Of a stretch of 64,000 nt of DNA, positions 18,457 through 26,676 are shown in pieces. The notes under the pieces are model-generated. The model was not told where the DNA came from. It saw nothing but the letters and a program-made list of their open reading frames with translations, and made no database searches. Each line of letters starts with the position of its first letter. Within the stretch, counting starts at the first letter, position 1. A program made the translations under genes and the position numbers. Origin of the DNA: Pseudomonas sp. CROZ-RG-20F-R04-15 (GTDB lineage: Bacteria > Pseudomonadota > Gammaproteobacteria > Pseudomonadales > Pseudomonadaceae); the NCBI RefSeq assembly GCF_022662375.1, contig NZ_JAKNQL010000021.1, positions 1-64,000 on the forward strand, given 5' to 3'.

Positions 18457-18489
18457 AAAAGCGGCGCCCTTACAGGCGCCGCTTTTTTA
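18457..18489 (+). terminator. Intrinsic terminator of estA
   Basis: AAAAGCGGCGCC pairs with GGCGCCGCTTTT around a CTTACA-type loop, followed by a T-run. It lies about 15 bp past the estA stop codon. Confidence 0.93.
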
Positions 18490-18507
18490 TGGCTACACAC
18501 AAATCAA

Positions 18508-18602
18508 ATGTGGGAGCGAGCCTGCTCGCGAAGAGGGTGTGTCAGCCACCATTGATGTTGGCTGACCCAGCGCTTTCGCGAGCAGGCTCGCTCCCACAGG
18601 GG
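18508..18602. repeat. REPIN between estA and trpE
   Basis: Two inverted REP copies about 95 bp end to end, just past the estA terminator and ending 9 bp from the trpE stop codon. The loop holds its own inner dyad, TCAGCCA / TGGCTGA. Confidence 0.9.
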
Positions 18603-18610
18603 ATCAGTGA

Positions 18611-20089
18611 TCAGTCCGGGGTTTGTTCGGCCAAGGCCACGGCGCGGAACATCGCGCGGCGCTTGTTCAGGGTTTCTTCCCATTCCAGCGCCGGCACCGA
18701 GTCGGCAACGATGCCACCACCGGCCTGCACGTGCAGTTCGCCGTTCTTGATCACCGCCGTGCGAATGGCAATCGCGGTGTCCATGTTGCCGTTCCAGGCG
18801 AAGTAACCGACCGCCCCGCCATACACGCCACGCTTGACCGGCTCCAGCTCGTCGATGATTTCCATCGCACGAATCTTCGGCGCGCCCGACAAGGTACCAG
18901 CCGGCAGAATCGCCCGCAGTGCGTCCATCGCCGTCAGTCCTTGTTTCAACTGGCCGGTGACGTTGGAGACGATGTGCATCACGTTGGAATAACGCTCGAT
19001 GACCATTTTCTCGGTGAGCTTCACCGAGCCGATTTCCGAAACGCGCCCCGTATCGTTTCGACCGAGGTCGATCAGCATCAAGTGCTCGGCGATCTCCTTG
19101 TCGTCCGACAGCAGGTCTTCTTCCAGCGCCACGTCCGCTTCTTCGGTCGCGCCACGTGGGCGAGTGCCGGCAATCGGGCGCACGGTGATCAAATTGTCTT
19201 CAACACGCACCAGCACTTCCGGCGAACTGCCGACGACGTGGAAGTCGCCGAAGTTGAAGAAATACATGTACGGCGTCGGGTTGAAGCAACGCAGCGCCCG
19301 ATACAGATCGATCGGTGCAGCCTTGAAGTCAATCGACATGCGCTGCGACGGCACAACCTGCATGCAGTCACCGGCCAGGATGTATTCCTTGATGGTGTCG
19401 ACGGCTTTTTCGTAATCGTCCTGGGTGAAACTCGAACGAAACACCGGATCAGCCGATTGCTGCTTGCTGAAATCCAGGCCACGACGCGGGGTGATCGGCT
19501 GACGCAGTTGCTCCAGCAGTTCCTGCAAACGTGCCTGACCTTGTTCGAAGGCATCGGCCTCGGAAGGATCGGCGAGCACGATCGCGTGCATCTTGCCTGC
19601 GAGGTTGTCGAACACTACAACAGCGTCGGAGACCATCAGCAGAATATCCGGCACGCCCAGCGGATCCGGGTTCGGGCATTTGCCCAAACGCTTCTCGACA
19701 TAGCGCACGCAGTCGTAACCAAAATAACCGACCAGACCACCGTTGAAACGCGGCAGACCCGCGATGGTTGGCACGTTGTAGCGCGCCTTGAAGGTTTCGA
19801 CGAAGGCCAACGGATCTTCAACGTCGTGGCTTTCGGTTTCGACGCCATCAACGGTGATGCTGACGTGATGGTCGTGAACGCGCATGACCGTGCGGCACGG
19901 CAGGCCGATGATCGAGTAACGGCCCCATTTTTCGCCGCCCTGCACCGATTCGAGCAGGTAAGAGTTGGGCTGGTCGGCCAGTTTCAGGTAGATCGACAGC
20001 GGTGTGTCGAAGTCGGCCAGGGTTTCGCAGGCCAACGGAATGCGGTTGTAGCCGTCAGCGGCCAAGCGCAGGAATTCTTCGCGGATCAT
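18611..20089 (-). CDS. trpE: Anthranilate synthase component I
   Basis: Converts chorismate to anthranilate with ammonia from TrpG. The 492-residue protein has the tryptophan feedback-binding LLESVQGGEKWGRYS segment near residue 45 and the chorismate-binding C-terminal half with PIAGTRPRGA, DLGRNDTGRV and GTLSGAPKIRAMEII. Start ATG 20089 has AGG 8 nt upstream. It follows gph, whose 3' end doubles as a tryptophan leader, so enzyme level and activity are both controlled by tryptophan. Confidence 0.97.
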   Translation of the reverse strand: MIREEFLRLAADGYNRIPLACETLADFDTPLSIYLKLADQPNSYLLESVQGGEKWGRYSIIGLPCRTVMRVHDHHVSITVDGVETESHDVEDPLAFVETFKARYNVPTIAGLPRFNGGLVGYFGYDCVRYVEKRLGKCPNPDPLGVPDILLMVSDAVVVFDNLAGKMHAIVLADPSEADAFEQGQARLQELLEQLRQPITPRRGLDFSKQQSADPVFRSSFTQDDYEKAVDTIKEYILAGDCMQVVPSQRMSIDFKAAPIDLYRALRCFNPTPYMYFFNFGDFHVVGSSPEVLVRVEDNLITVRPIAGTRPRGATEEADVALEEDLLSDDKEIAEHLMLIDLGRNDTGRVSEIGSVKLTEKMVIERYSNVMHIVSNVTGQLKQGLTAMDALRAILPAGTLSGAPKIRAMEIIDELEPVKRGVYGGAVGYFAWNGNMDTAIAIRTAVIKNGELHVQAGGGIVADSVPALEWEETLNKRRAMFRAVALAEQTPD

Positions 20090-20136
20090 AAGGTGCCTCG
20101 TGGTGTGAGGGGCAAATCAGTCAGGTATGCAAACGC

Positions 20137-20150
20137 GCCGGCAGGCCGGC
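20137..20150 (-). promoter_or_regulatory. Hairpin after the gph-encoded trpE leader
   Basis: On the minus strand GCCGG-CCTG-CCGGC forms a 5-bp GC stem about 10 nt past the leader stop. The following GCG can also pair with the GGCGCGCC of the leader end, which gives a possible alternative fold. It is the counterpart of the hairpin before trpG. Confidence 0.5.
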
Positions 20151-20160
20151 CAGGAACAAG

Positions 20161-20229
20161 TCAGGCGCGCCAACGCCAGCGGGCCAGAGCCTTGATGACT
20201 TTCATCCAGAGTTTGCGAGTGACCACCAC
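20161..20229 (-). promoter_or_regulatory. trpE attenuation leader embedded in the gph 3' end
   Basis: The last 22 codons of gph read VVVTRKLWMKVIKALARWRWRA then stop, matching the separate trpGDC leader in sequence and spacing. A leader peptide could start inside gph at ATG 20205 (14 codons) or GTG 20229 (22 codons), or the ribosome finishing gph could itself sense tryptophan. The start is unresolved. trpE begins 71 nt after the stop codon. Confidence 0.7.
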
Positions 20230-20979
20230 GATGGCGTTTCCAGAATGGGATTGAGAGGCGTCGGGCAACGTTATCCCAGCGGCCGTACCGAGGCAACCGG
20301 GAATTAGCTTGCGCAGATCGTCGATGACCAGCGCCGGCGACTCTTCGGCAATTGGACGGCCGTGGTTGTAGCCGTAACTCAGGGCCACGCACTTGACCCC
20401 CGCCGCTTTCGCCGCAAGCACGTCGCTGCGCGAGTCGCCGACGAACAACGATTGCGAGGCCGGAATGTTGGCCATTTTCATCACGAAGAACAACGCTGCA
20501 GGATCGGGCTTCTTCTGCGGCAAGGTATCGCCGCCGATGATCCACTTGAAGTAGCGGCCGATCTTCATCTGATCCAGCAACGGCGCAACGAAACGCTCCG
20601 GCTTGTTGGTGATCAGCGCCATGGCCACGCCTTGCTTGTGCAGCCACTTGAGGGTGTCGCGCACGCCAGGGTAGACCACGGTCAGCTCATGGCTGGCGCC
20701 GTAAGCCTCCATGAACACTTCCAGCGCATGCTCGGCCTCGACGTCATCCACCGCCGAATGATCGATGCCAGCGGCCAAAGCGCGGCGTACCAGCACTGGC
20801 GCGCCGTTGCCGACCCACTCGCGCACCGCTTCGATGCCCGCAGGCTGGCGGCCGAGGGAGAGCAGCATGGTGTCCACCGCCGCTGCCAGGTCTGGAACCG
20901 AGTCGATCAGCGTGCCATCCAGATCGAACATCACCAGCCGTGGCAGTTTTCCCGGGAACAGCTGCTCAAATCCGCTCAT
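20161..20979 (-). CDS. gph: Phosphoglycolate phosphatase
   Basis: HAD superfamily phosphatase that removes 2-phosphoglycolate, for example from DNA repair. The 272-residue protein has the nucleophile motif MFDLDGTLIDSVPDLA, TNKPERF and the acidic FVGDSRSDVLAAKAAG. It is longer than E. coli Gph (252). The extra C-terminus is the Arg/Trp-rich tail that overlaps the trpE leader. Its start overlaps the rpe stop by 4 bp, so rpe-gph-trpE look like one transcription unit. Confidence 0.93.
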   Translation of the reverse strand: MSGFEQLFPGKLPRLVMFDLDGTLIDSVPDLAAAVDTMLLSLGRQPAGIEAVREWVGNGAPVLVRRALAAGIDHSAVDDVEAEHALEVFMEAYGASHELTVVYPGVRDTLKWLHKQGVAMALITNKPERFVAPLLDQMKIGRYFKWIIGGDTLPQKKPDPAALFFVMKMANIPASQSLFVGDSRSDVLAAKAAGVKCVALSYGYNHGRPIAEESPALVIDDLRKLIPGCLGTAAGITLPDASQSHSGNAIVVVTRKLWMKVIKALARWRWRA

Positions 20980-21650
20980 GGACGAGCCAGCGCCAGTTCG
21001 GAACGCATCTTATCGATGACTTCCTGGTAGTTCGGCGCATTGAAGATCGCCGAGCCGGCAACAAAGGTGTCAGCGCCAGCCGCGGCGATTTCGCGGATGT
21101 TGTTGACGTTGACGCCGCCGTCGATTTCCAGACGGATGTCACGGCCCGAGGCATCGATGATCGCCCGCGCTTCGCGCAGTTTGTCGAGGGTGCCGGGGAT
21201 GAACTTCTGCCCGCCGAAGCCCGGGTTGACGCTCATCAGCAAGACCATGTCGACCTTGTCGATCACATACTTGAGTACGTCCAGCGGAGTCGCCGGGTTG
21301 AACACCAGACCGGATTTGCAGCCGCCTTCACGGATCAGCTGCAGCGAGCGATCAACGTGCAGCGTGGCTTCCGGGTGGAAGGTGATGTAAGTCGCGCCGG
21401 CTTCGATGAAGTCGCCAACGATACGATCCACCGGGCTGACCATCAAGTGTGCGTCGATTGGCGCGGTGACGCCGTATTTGCGCAATGCCGCGCAGACCAT
21501 CGGACCGATGGTCAGGTTCGGCACATAGTGGTTGTCCATGACGTCGAAGTGGACAAAGTCGGCGCCAGCGGCCAGAACGTTGTCGACTTCTTCGCCGAGG
21601 CGGGCGAAGTCGGCGGAGAGAATCGACGGAGCAATTACGAAGGGCTGCAT
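20976..21650 (-). CDS. rpe: Ribulose-phosphate 3-epimerase
   Basis: Pentose phosphate pathway enzyme that interconverts ribulose-5-P and xylulose-5-P. It is a 224-residue TIM barrel with the metal-binding HFDVMDNHYVPNLTIGP and HLMVSPVDR, and MSVNPGFGGQKFI. The start MQPFVIAPSILSADF is the family start; 22 in-frame codons upstream are rejected. It is the first gene of rpe-gph-trpE and supplies the pathway that feeds PRPP. Confidence 0.95.
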   Translation of the reverse strand: MQPFVIAPSILSADFARLGEEVDNVLAAGADFVHFDVMDNHYVPNLTIGPMVCAALRKYGVTAPIDAHLMVSPVDRIVGDFIEAGATYITFHPEATLHVDRSLQLIREGGCKSGLVFNPATPLDVLKYVIDKVDMVLLMSVNPGFGGQKFIPGTLDKLREARAIIDASGRDIRLEIDGGVNVNNIREIAAAGADTFVAGSAIFNAPNYQEVIDKMRSELALARP

Positions 21651-21764
21651 GACGCACCTTTTCTGAGCTAAATCACGATGGCGCGCATTGTATACCTCAA
21701 GTTTCCAAGCGCGCACCGTGACCGCGATGATTGGGTTGTGCCATGGCGGATGACCGGCGCTGAC

Positions 21765-22913
21765 TCAATACGCCGCGCGGTAGATCTTCTCGATGTCGAC
21801 AGCGCTGAGTTTGCGCGGGTTGTTGCGCATCAGCCGCTCAATGCCCGCCGCTTCCACGGCCATCGCCGGGATCGCCTCTTCCGGCACACCAAAACTGCGC
21901 AGCCCGGCCGGGATTTCCACGGCCGCGCACAAGTCGGTCATGGCCTGCACGGCTTTGTCTGCGGCCTCGGCGGCACTCAGATGAGCGGTCTTCACCCCCA
22001 TGGCTTCGGCAATATCCTGCATGCGTTCAACGCAAGCCATCTTGTTCCAGGTCATGACATACGGCAGCAGCAACGCATTGCTCACGCCATGAGCGATGTT
22101 GAAGCGCCCGCCCAGCGGATACGCCAGCGCATGCACCGCGCCGACCCCGGCATTACCGAACGCCATACCGGCCATCAGGCTGGCGGTGGCCATGTCTTCG
22201 CGCGCTTGCAGGTTGGCGCCGTTGGCGTAGGCCTTGGGCAACGCATTGGCGATCAACTTGATGGCGCCGATGGCCAGGGAGTCGGTGATCGGCGAGGCGT
22301 TGACCGACAGGTAGGATTCGATAGCGTGCACCAGCGCGTCGACACCACTGGCGGCGGTGACGCTGCGTGGGCAGGTCAGGGTCATCTGCGGGCTGACCAG
22401 CGCGACGTCCGGCAATAGATAGTCGCTGACGATGCCTTTCTTCAGTTGCGCGACTTTGTCCGAAAGGATTGCGACGTTAGTGACTTCGGAACCGGTGCCG
22501 GCGGTGGTCGGGATGGCGATCAGCGGCGGGCCTTTGCGTGGTACCTGGTCGACACCGAACAGATCTTCCAGTGCGCCGTGGTAACCGGCATAGGCCGCGA
22601 CACTTTTGGCGATGTCGATGGCACTGCCGCCACCGAGGCCGATCAAGCCGTCATGCCCGCCCTCGCGGTAGACGCGCATGCAATCTTCGACGATTGCGAT
22701 TTCCGGGTCGGGCAGTACGCGATCGAAAATCTCGTAGTCGCGCCCGCCCAATTGGCACAGCGCCAGCTCAACGGTGCCGGATTTGACCAGCGCGGCGTCG
22801 GTGACGATAAGTGGGTTGTCGATGTCCAGGCGCGTGAGTTCAGCGGCCAGTTGCTCGATGGCTCCGGCGCCGGTGATCAGTTTGTGAGCGATTTTGAACT
22901 GGGACAGACTCAT
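21765..22913 (-). CDS. Iron-containing alcohol dehydrogenase
   Basis: Group III (iron-dependent) alcohol dehydrogenase of 382 residues. It has the NAD-binding GLGGGSAIDIAKSVA, TTAGTGSEVTNVA, and metal ligands in GVDALVHAIESYLS and the HALAYPLGGRFNIAHG histidines. The substrate cannot be read from the sequence; family members act on short alcohols, 1,3-propanediol or ethanol. ATG 22913 fits the family start MSLSQFKIAHK. It stands alone between the rpe block and the agt importer. Confidence 0.87.
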   Translation of the reverse strand: MSLSQFKIAHKLITGAGAIEQLAAELTRLDIDNPLIVTDAALVKSGTVELALCQLGGRDYEIFDRVLPDPEIAIVEDCMRVYREGGHDGLIGLGGGSAIDIAKSVAAYAGYHGALEDLFGVDQVPRKGPPLIAIPTTAGTGSEVTNVAILSDKVAQLKKGIVSDYLLPDVALVSPQMTLTCPRSVTAASGVDALVHAIESYLSVNASPITDSLAIGAIKLIANALPKAYANGANLQAREDMATASLMAGMAFGNAGVGAVHALAYPLGGRFNIAHGVSNALLLPYVMTWNKMACVERMQDIAEAMGVKTAHLSAAEAADKAVQAMTDLCAAVEIPAGLRSFGVPEEAIPAMAVEAAGIERLMRNNPRKLSAVDIEKIYRAAY

Positions 22914-23019
22914 CGTGCGCAGCCTCTTATAGATGTGGGAGCTGGGCACAAGATTAGCTGGGGTTTTGGGGTTGTCTGCTATTCAGGTGGTGAATGGTTG
23001 ATCGGTTAGAAGGTCAAGA

Positions 23020-23290
23020 GCCCCTCACCCTAGCCCTCTCCCAGAGGGAGAGGGGACTGATCGAGGTGAATGTGAGAGGTACACCGACTTGAGATACCGA
23101 GTCGAACTCGGGTTTTGAACAGCGCAACGATCTGCTCCCTTCCCCACCGAAGGTAAAAAGACTGACCGAGGTGGATGGAGGAGACACACCGACGTGCGAT
23201 GCCGAGTCGAACTCAGATTCTGAACAGCACGAATATCTGCTCCCTTCCCCCTCGCCCCCTTGGGGGAGAGGGCTGGGGTGAGGGGGCAAG
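23020..23290. repeat. Repeat region: two 90-bp direct repeats between C/G-rich dyads
   Basis: This is most of the 392-bp gap between the alcohol dehydrogenase and agtD. A CCCTCACCCTAGCCCTCTCCC dyad at about 23023-23055 and a reversed relative at about 23241-23286 enclose two imperfect 90-bp direct repeats (23056-23145 and 23161-23250, period 105). Both repeats contain CCGAGTCGAACTC and ATCTGCTCCCTTCCCC. The open frames across it look accidental. The dyads could also serve as terminators. Confidence 0.85.
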
Positions 23291-23305
23291 CTTTTGATCT
23301 GGCCC

Positions 23306-24130
23306 TTAAACCTGAGCAGTCCGCAGTTTTTCGCTGCGGCCACGTAGCCATTCCAGGGTCAGCAGCAGGATCACGGAGAAAGCGATCAGCAACGTCGCAG
23401 CCGCGGCAATCGTCGGACTGAGGTTCTCGCGAATCCCGCTGAACATCTGCCGAGGCAACGTCGCCTGCTCAGGCCCGGCCAGAAACAACGTCACCACCAC
23501 CTCATCAAACGAAGTCGCAAACGCAAACAGCGCACCCGAAATCACTCCCGGCGCAATCAGCGGCAACGTCACCCGCCGAAACGCAGTCAACGGCGAGGCC
23601 CCCAAACTGGCAGCAGCTCGCACCAGATTGTGGTTAAAGCCCTGCAATGTCGCCGACACTGTGATGATCACAAACGGCACACCCAGCACCGCGTGCACAA
23701 CGATCAGCGAGAAGAAGCTGTTGCCCAACCCCAGCGGCGCAAAAAACAGATAACTCGCCACACCAATGATCACCACCGGCACCACCATCGGCGAAATCAC
23801 CAGCGCCATCACCAGGGACTTGCCGGGGAAGTCACCGCGAGTCAGGCCAATCGCCGCCAGCGTGCCGAAGACCATCGCCAGAACTGTCGCGGCCGGGGCA
23901 ACGATGATGCTGTTCTTCAGTGCGCGCATCCATTCTGCCGAGGCGAAGAAATCCTGATACCAGTGCAGCGAGAAACCCTGCAGCGGATACACCAGAAAAC
24001 TACCCGAGTTGAACGACAGCGGAATAATCACCAGCACCGGCAGAATCAGGAACAACAGAATCAGGCCGCAGAGAATCCGCAGGCTGTAGAACCACGCCCG
24101 TTCGATGGGCGACATGTAAGGACTCAGCAT
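23306..24130 (-). CDS. agtD: ABC transporter permease (AgtD-like)
   Basis: Inner-membrane subunit of a polyamine/amino-acid type importer. The 274-residue protein has six predicted helices and the EAA-like coupling loop in AAASLGASPLTAFRRVTLPLIAPG. It is of the PotC/PotI type. It is the last gene of the operon, 12 bp after its sister permease. The symbol follows gene order relative to P. aeruginosa agtABCD (4-aminobutyrate and 5-aminovalerate uptake); the substrate is inferred. Confidence 0.82.
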   Translation of the reverse strand: MLSPYMSPIERAWFYSLRILCGLILLFLILPVLVIIPLSFNSGSFLVYPLQGFSLHWYQDFFASAEWMRALKNSIIVAPAATVLAMVFGTLAAIGLTRGDFPGKSLVMALVISPMVVPVVIIGVASYLFFAPLGLGNSFFSLIVVHAVLGVPFVIITVSATLQGFNHNLVRAAASLGASPLTAFRRVTLPLIAPGVISGALFAFATSFDEVVVTLFLAGPEQATLPRQMFSGIRENLSPTIAAAATLLIAFSVILLLTLEWLRGRSEKLRTAQV

Positions 24131-24142
24131 CTCGAATTCCCC

Positions 24143-25390
24143 TTAGCTCAGGCGCAGGCGACTGGCGCCGACCAGCCAGCTGTAAATCAGATAAAGTATC
24201 ACGGTCGCCAGCAGCAACAACCCGCCGAGTGCGGTGGCCATGCCCCAGTTGATGCTGGTGTTGGTGTAGAAGGCGACGAAGTAGCTGACCATTTGATCAT
24301 TCGGGCTGCCAAGCAGCGCCGGGGTGATGTAGTAGCCGATAGCGAGGATGAACACCAACAGGCAACCGGCGCCGACACCGGCATAGGTCTGCGGGAAGTA
24401 CACCCGCCAGAAACTGGCGAACGGGTGGCAGCCGAGGGAAATGGCGGCGCGCATGTAGGTCGGCGAGATGCCTTTCATCACGCTGTAGATCGGCAGAATC
24501 ATGAACGGCAGCAGGATGTGCACCATCGAGATGTACACGCCGGTGCGGTTGAACACCAGTTCCAGCGGTTTATCGATAATGCCCATCGCCATCAGACCAC
24601 TGTTGATCAGTCCGCCCGATTGCAGGAGTACGATCCACGCCGCCACTCGAACCAGAATCGAGGTCCAGAACGGCAACAGCACCAGAATCATCAGCAGGTT
24701 GCTTTGCCGCGAGGGCAGGTTCGCCAGCAGATAAGCCAGTGGATAAGCCAGCAGCAGACAGATCACGGTGATGACCAGGCCCATCCAGAAGGTGCGGGCG
24801 AAGATGTCGAGGTAGATCGCTTGATCCGGGGTGGCCGGGGCGATTTCGCCGAGGTCGTCGATGCGGTGATCGACCGCCGCCAGCAGGTAATACGGGGTGA
24901 TGCTGCTGGTGTTGCGTTTGACCGCTTGCCAGTAAGCCGGATCGCCCCAACGCTCATCGAGACCTTCCAGCGCTTCTTTATAAGAGGCCGGTTCGCTGGC
25001 GAAGGGCAGCGCCCGGGCGGTTTTGGTCAGCAGGCTGCGATAGCCGGCCAACTCCATGTTCAAGCGCTTGGACAGATCGCCCAGCGTCTGGTTTTTGCGT
25101 GCTTCGGCGAGGTCTTCGCCGGCCGCTTTGTAGACCGGTTCAGCGGGCAGGCCACGGCCGTCCCAACTGGCGATGGCCGCCACGGTGCGCGGCATGCCGC
25201 CGACCACTTCGGGGTTACCGACGCTTTTGTAGAGCAGCGCCACGATCGGCACCAGAAACACCAGCAACAGAAACAGCACCAGCGGCGCAATCAGCGCTTG
25301 AGCCTTCCAGCGGTTGACCCGCTCGGCGCGCTTGAGCTTCTGCTTCAAGGTGGGGCTGTTGCCCTCGTTCAGGGGAACGGCGATGGCCAT
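24143..25390 (-). CDS. agtC: ABC transporter permease with large periplasmic insert (AgtC-like)
   Basis: PotB/PotH-type permease of 415 residues. The first helix lies at about 35-55. A long hydrophilic stretch of roughly 140 residues follows (about 60-200) before the remaining helices. The coupling loop is AAISLGCHPFASFWRVYFPQTYAG near residue 315. Ordinary permeases of this type are nearer 280-310 residues, so the insert is notable. Start ATG 25390 has GGAG 7 nt upstream. It pairs with agtD; a REPIN separates it from agtB. Confidence 0.82.
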   Translation of the reverse strand: MAIAVPLNEGNSPTLKQKLKRAERVNRWKAQALIAPLVLFLLLVFLVPIVALLYKSVGNPEVVGGMPRTVAAIASWDGRGLPAEPVYKAAGEDLAEARKNQTLGDLSKRLNMELAGYRSLLTKTARALPFASEPASYKEALEGLDERWGDPAYWQAVKRNTSSITPYYLLAAVDHRIDDLGEIAPATPDQAIYLDIFARTFWMGLVITVICLLLAYPLAYLLANLPSRQSNLLMILVLLPFWTSILVRVAAWIVLLQSGGLINSGLMAMGIIDKPLELVFNRTGVYISMVHILLPFMILPIYSVMKGISPTYMRAAISLGCHPFASFWRVYFPQTYAGVGAGCLLVFILAIGYYITPALLGSPNDQMVSYFVAFYTNTSINWGMATALGGLLLLATVILYLIYSWLVGASRLRLS

Positions 25391-25460
25391 GACGTACTCC
25401 GCAAATCTTTGATCGTTACAGAGGTGGCGAACCACCGCTGTTGTGTTGAAACACAGCTAC

Positions 25461-25554
25461 CTGTGGGAGCGAGCCTGCTCGCGAAGAGGCCAGCACATAC
25501 AACATCTATGCTGGCTGATCTACCGCTTTCGCGAGCAGGCTCGCTCCCACAGGG
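25461..25554. repeat. REPIN inside the agt operon, between agtB and agtC
   Basis: Inverted REP pair, about 94 bp, with loop sequences CCAGCA and TGCTGG also pairing. Its place between the binding-protein gene and the permease genes could stabilise the upstream mRNA and raise agtB over agtCD. Confidence 0.9.
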
Positions 25555-25584
25555 GTGGGCAAGCCCACCCTCACCAGGCTCGGG

Positions 25585-26628
25585 TTACTTCGCAGCCCAG
25601 GAATTGAAGCGCTGCTCCAGTTGCTCGCCGTTGTCAGCCCAGAAGCTGACGTCGATCTGCACCTGGTTGGCGATGTTTTCCGGGGTGGTCGGCATGTCTT
25701 TCAGCACATCCTTGGCCAGCAGCGGTACGGCTTGAGTGTTGGCCGGACCGTAAGCGATGTTTTCCGAGTAGGTTTTCTGCTGCTGCGGCTGTACCGAGTA
25801 GGCGATGAATTTCTTCGCCGCTTCGGCGCGCTTGGCGTCCAGACCTTTAGGGATGGCCCAGGCGTCGAAGTCGTAGATGCCGCCGTTCCACACCACTTTC
25901 AGGTTGGATTCTTTCTGCACGGCAGCGATGCGACCGTTGTAGGCCGAGCTCATCACCACATCGCCAGAAGCGAGGTATTGCGGCGGTTGTGCGCCGGCTT
26001 CCCACCATTGGATGTTCGGTTTCAGCTCGTCGAGTTTCTTGAACGCACGATCCTGACCACCCTTGCTCGCCAGCTCTTTGTAGACGTCTTTCGGCGCCAC
26101 GCCATCGGCCATCAGAGCGAATTCGAGGGTGTACTTGGCGCCTTTGCGCAGGCCACGCTTGCCTGGGAATTTCTTGGTGTCCCAGAAATCTGCCCAACTG
26201 GTTGGCGCGGTTTTCAGCTTGTCGGCGTTGTAAGCGAGTACGGTCGACCAAACGAAGAAACCCACGCCGCATGGCTGAATCGCGCCTTTGACGTAGTCTT
26301 CAGTCTTGCCGAACAGTGCCGGGTCGAGTTGTTCGAACATGTCTTCGTCGCAACCACGGGACAGCTCTGGCGATTCAACTTCGACCAGATCCCACGACAC
26401 GCTCTTGGTGTCGACCATGGCTTTGACCTTGGCCATTTCGCCGTTGTACTCGCCAGCGACGATCTTGCCGTTGCCCGCCGCTTCCCACGGTGCGTAGAAG
26501 GCTTTGACTTGCGCCGCCTTGTTCGCCCCACCAAACGACACCACGGTCAGATCCGGGCCAGCGGCCATTGCGCTTGCCGCACCCATCAGGCCCAGGGTCA
26601 GGGCGGTGAACTTCAGGGATCTCAACAT
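25585..26628 (-). CDS. agtB: ABC transporter periplasmic substrate-binding protein (AgtB-like)
   Basis: Periplasmic receptor of 347 residues in the spermidine/putrescine-binding (PotD/PotF) family. It has a signal peptide MLRSLKFTALTLGLMGAASA-MAA and the domain beginning DLTVVSFGGANKAAQ. The likely ligand is 4-aminobutyrate or 5-aminovalerate if the agt assignment holds. AACAATAA (26629-26636) directly abuts the ATG, overlapping the initiation region, with GGAG further upstream. Confidence 0.85.
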   Translation of the reverse strand: MLRSLKFTALTLGLMGAASAMAAGPDLTVVSFGGANKAAQVKAFYAPWEAAGNGKIVAGEYNGEMAKVKAMVDTKSVSWDLVEVESPELSRGCDEDMFEQLDPALFGKTEDYVKGAIQPCGVGFFVWSTVLAYNADKLKTAPTSWADFWDTKKFPGKRGLRKGAKYTLEFALMADGVAPKDVYKELASKGGQDRAFKKLDELKPNIQWWEAGAQPPQYLASGDVVMSSAYNGRIAAVQKESNLKVVWNGGIYDFDAWAIPKGLDAKRAEAAKKFIAYSVQPQQQKTYSENIAYGPANTQAVPLLAKDVLKDMPTTPENIANQVQIDVSFWADNGEQLEQRFNSWAAK

Positions 26629-26636
26629 TTATTGTT
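26629..26636 (-). promoter_or_regulatory. Candidate Hfq/Crc site at the agtB start codon
   Basis: AACAATAA on the minus strand fits AANAANAA and touches the agtB ATG, where Hfq/Crc binding would block initiation. Confidence 0.45.
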
Positions 26637-26676
26637 CTCTCCACGTGCAGGGTTGGTGTTGGTATTGCCGGGGCGA

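Noticed and set aside
23014..23343. Open frames across the 90-bp repeat region
   Set aside because: They are made of repeat sequence, have no start signals and overlap the repeat dyads.
23630..25735. Long plus-strand open frame opposite agtD, agtC and agtB
   Set aside because: Low-complexity translation with many His, Gln and Arg, and it runs antisense across two recognised ABC genes and a REPIN.
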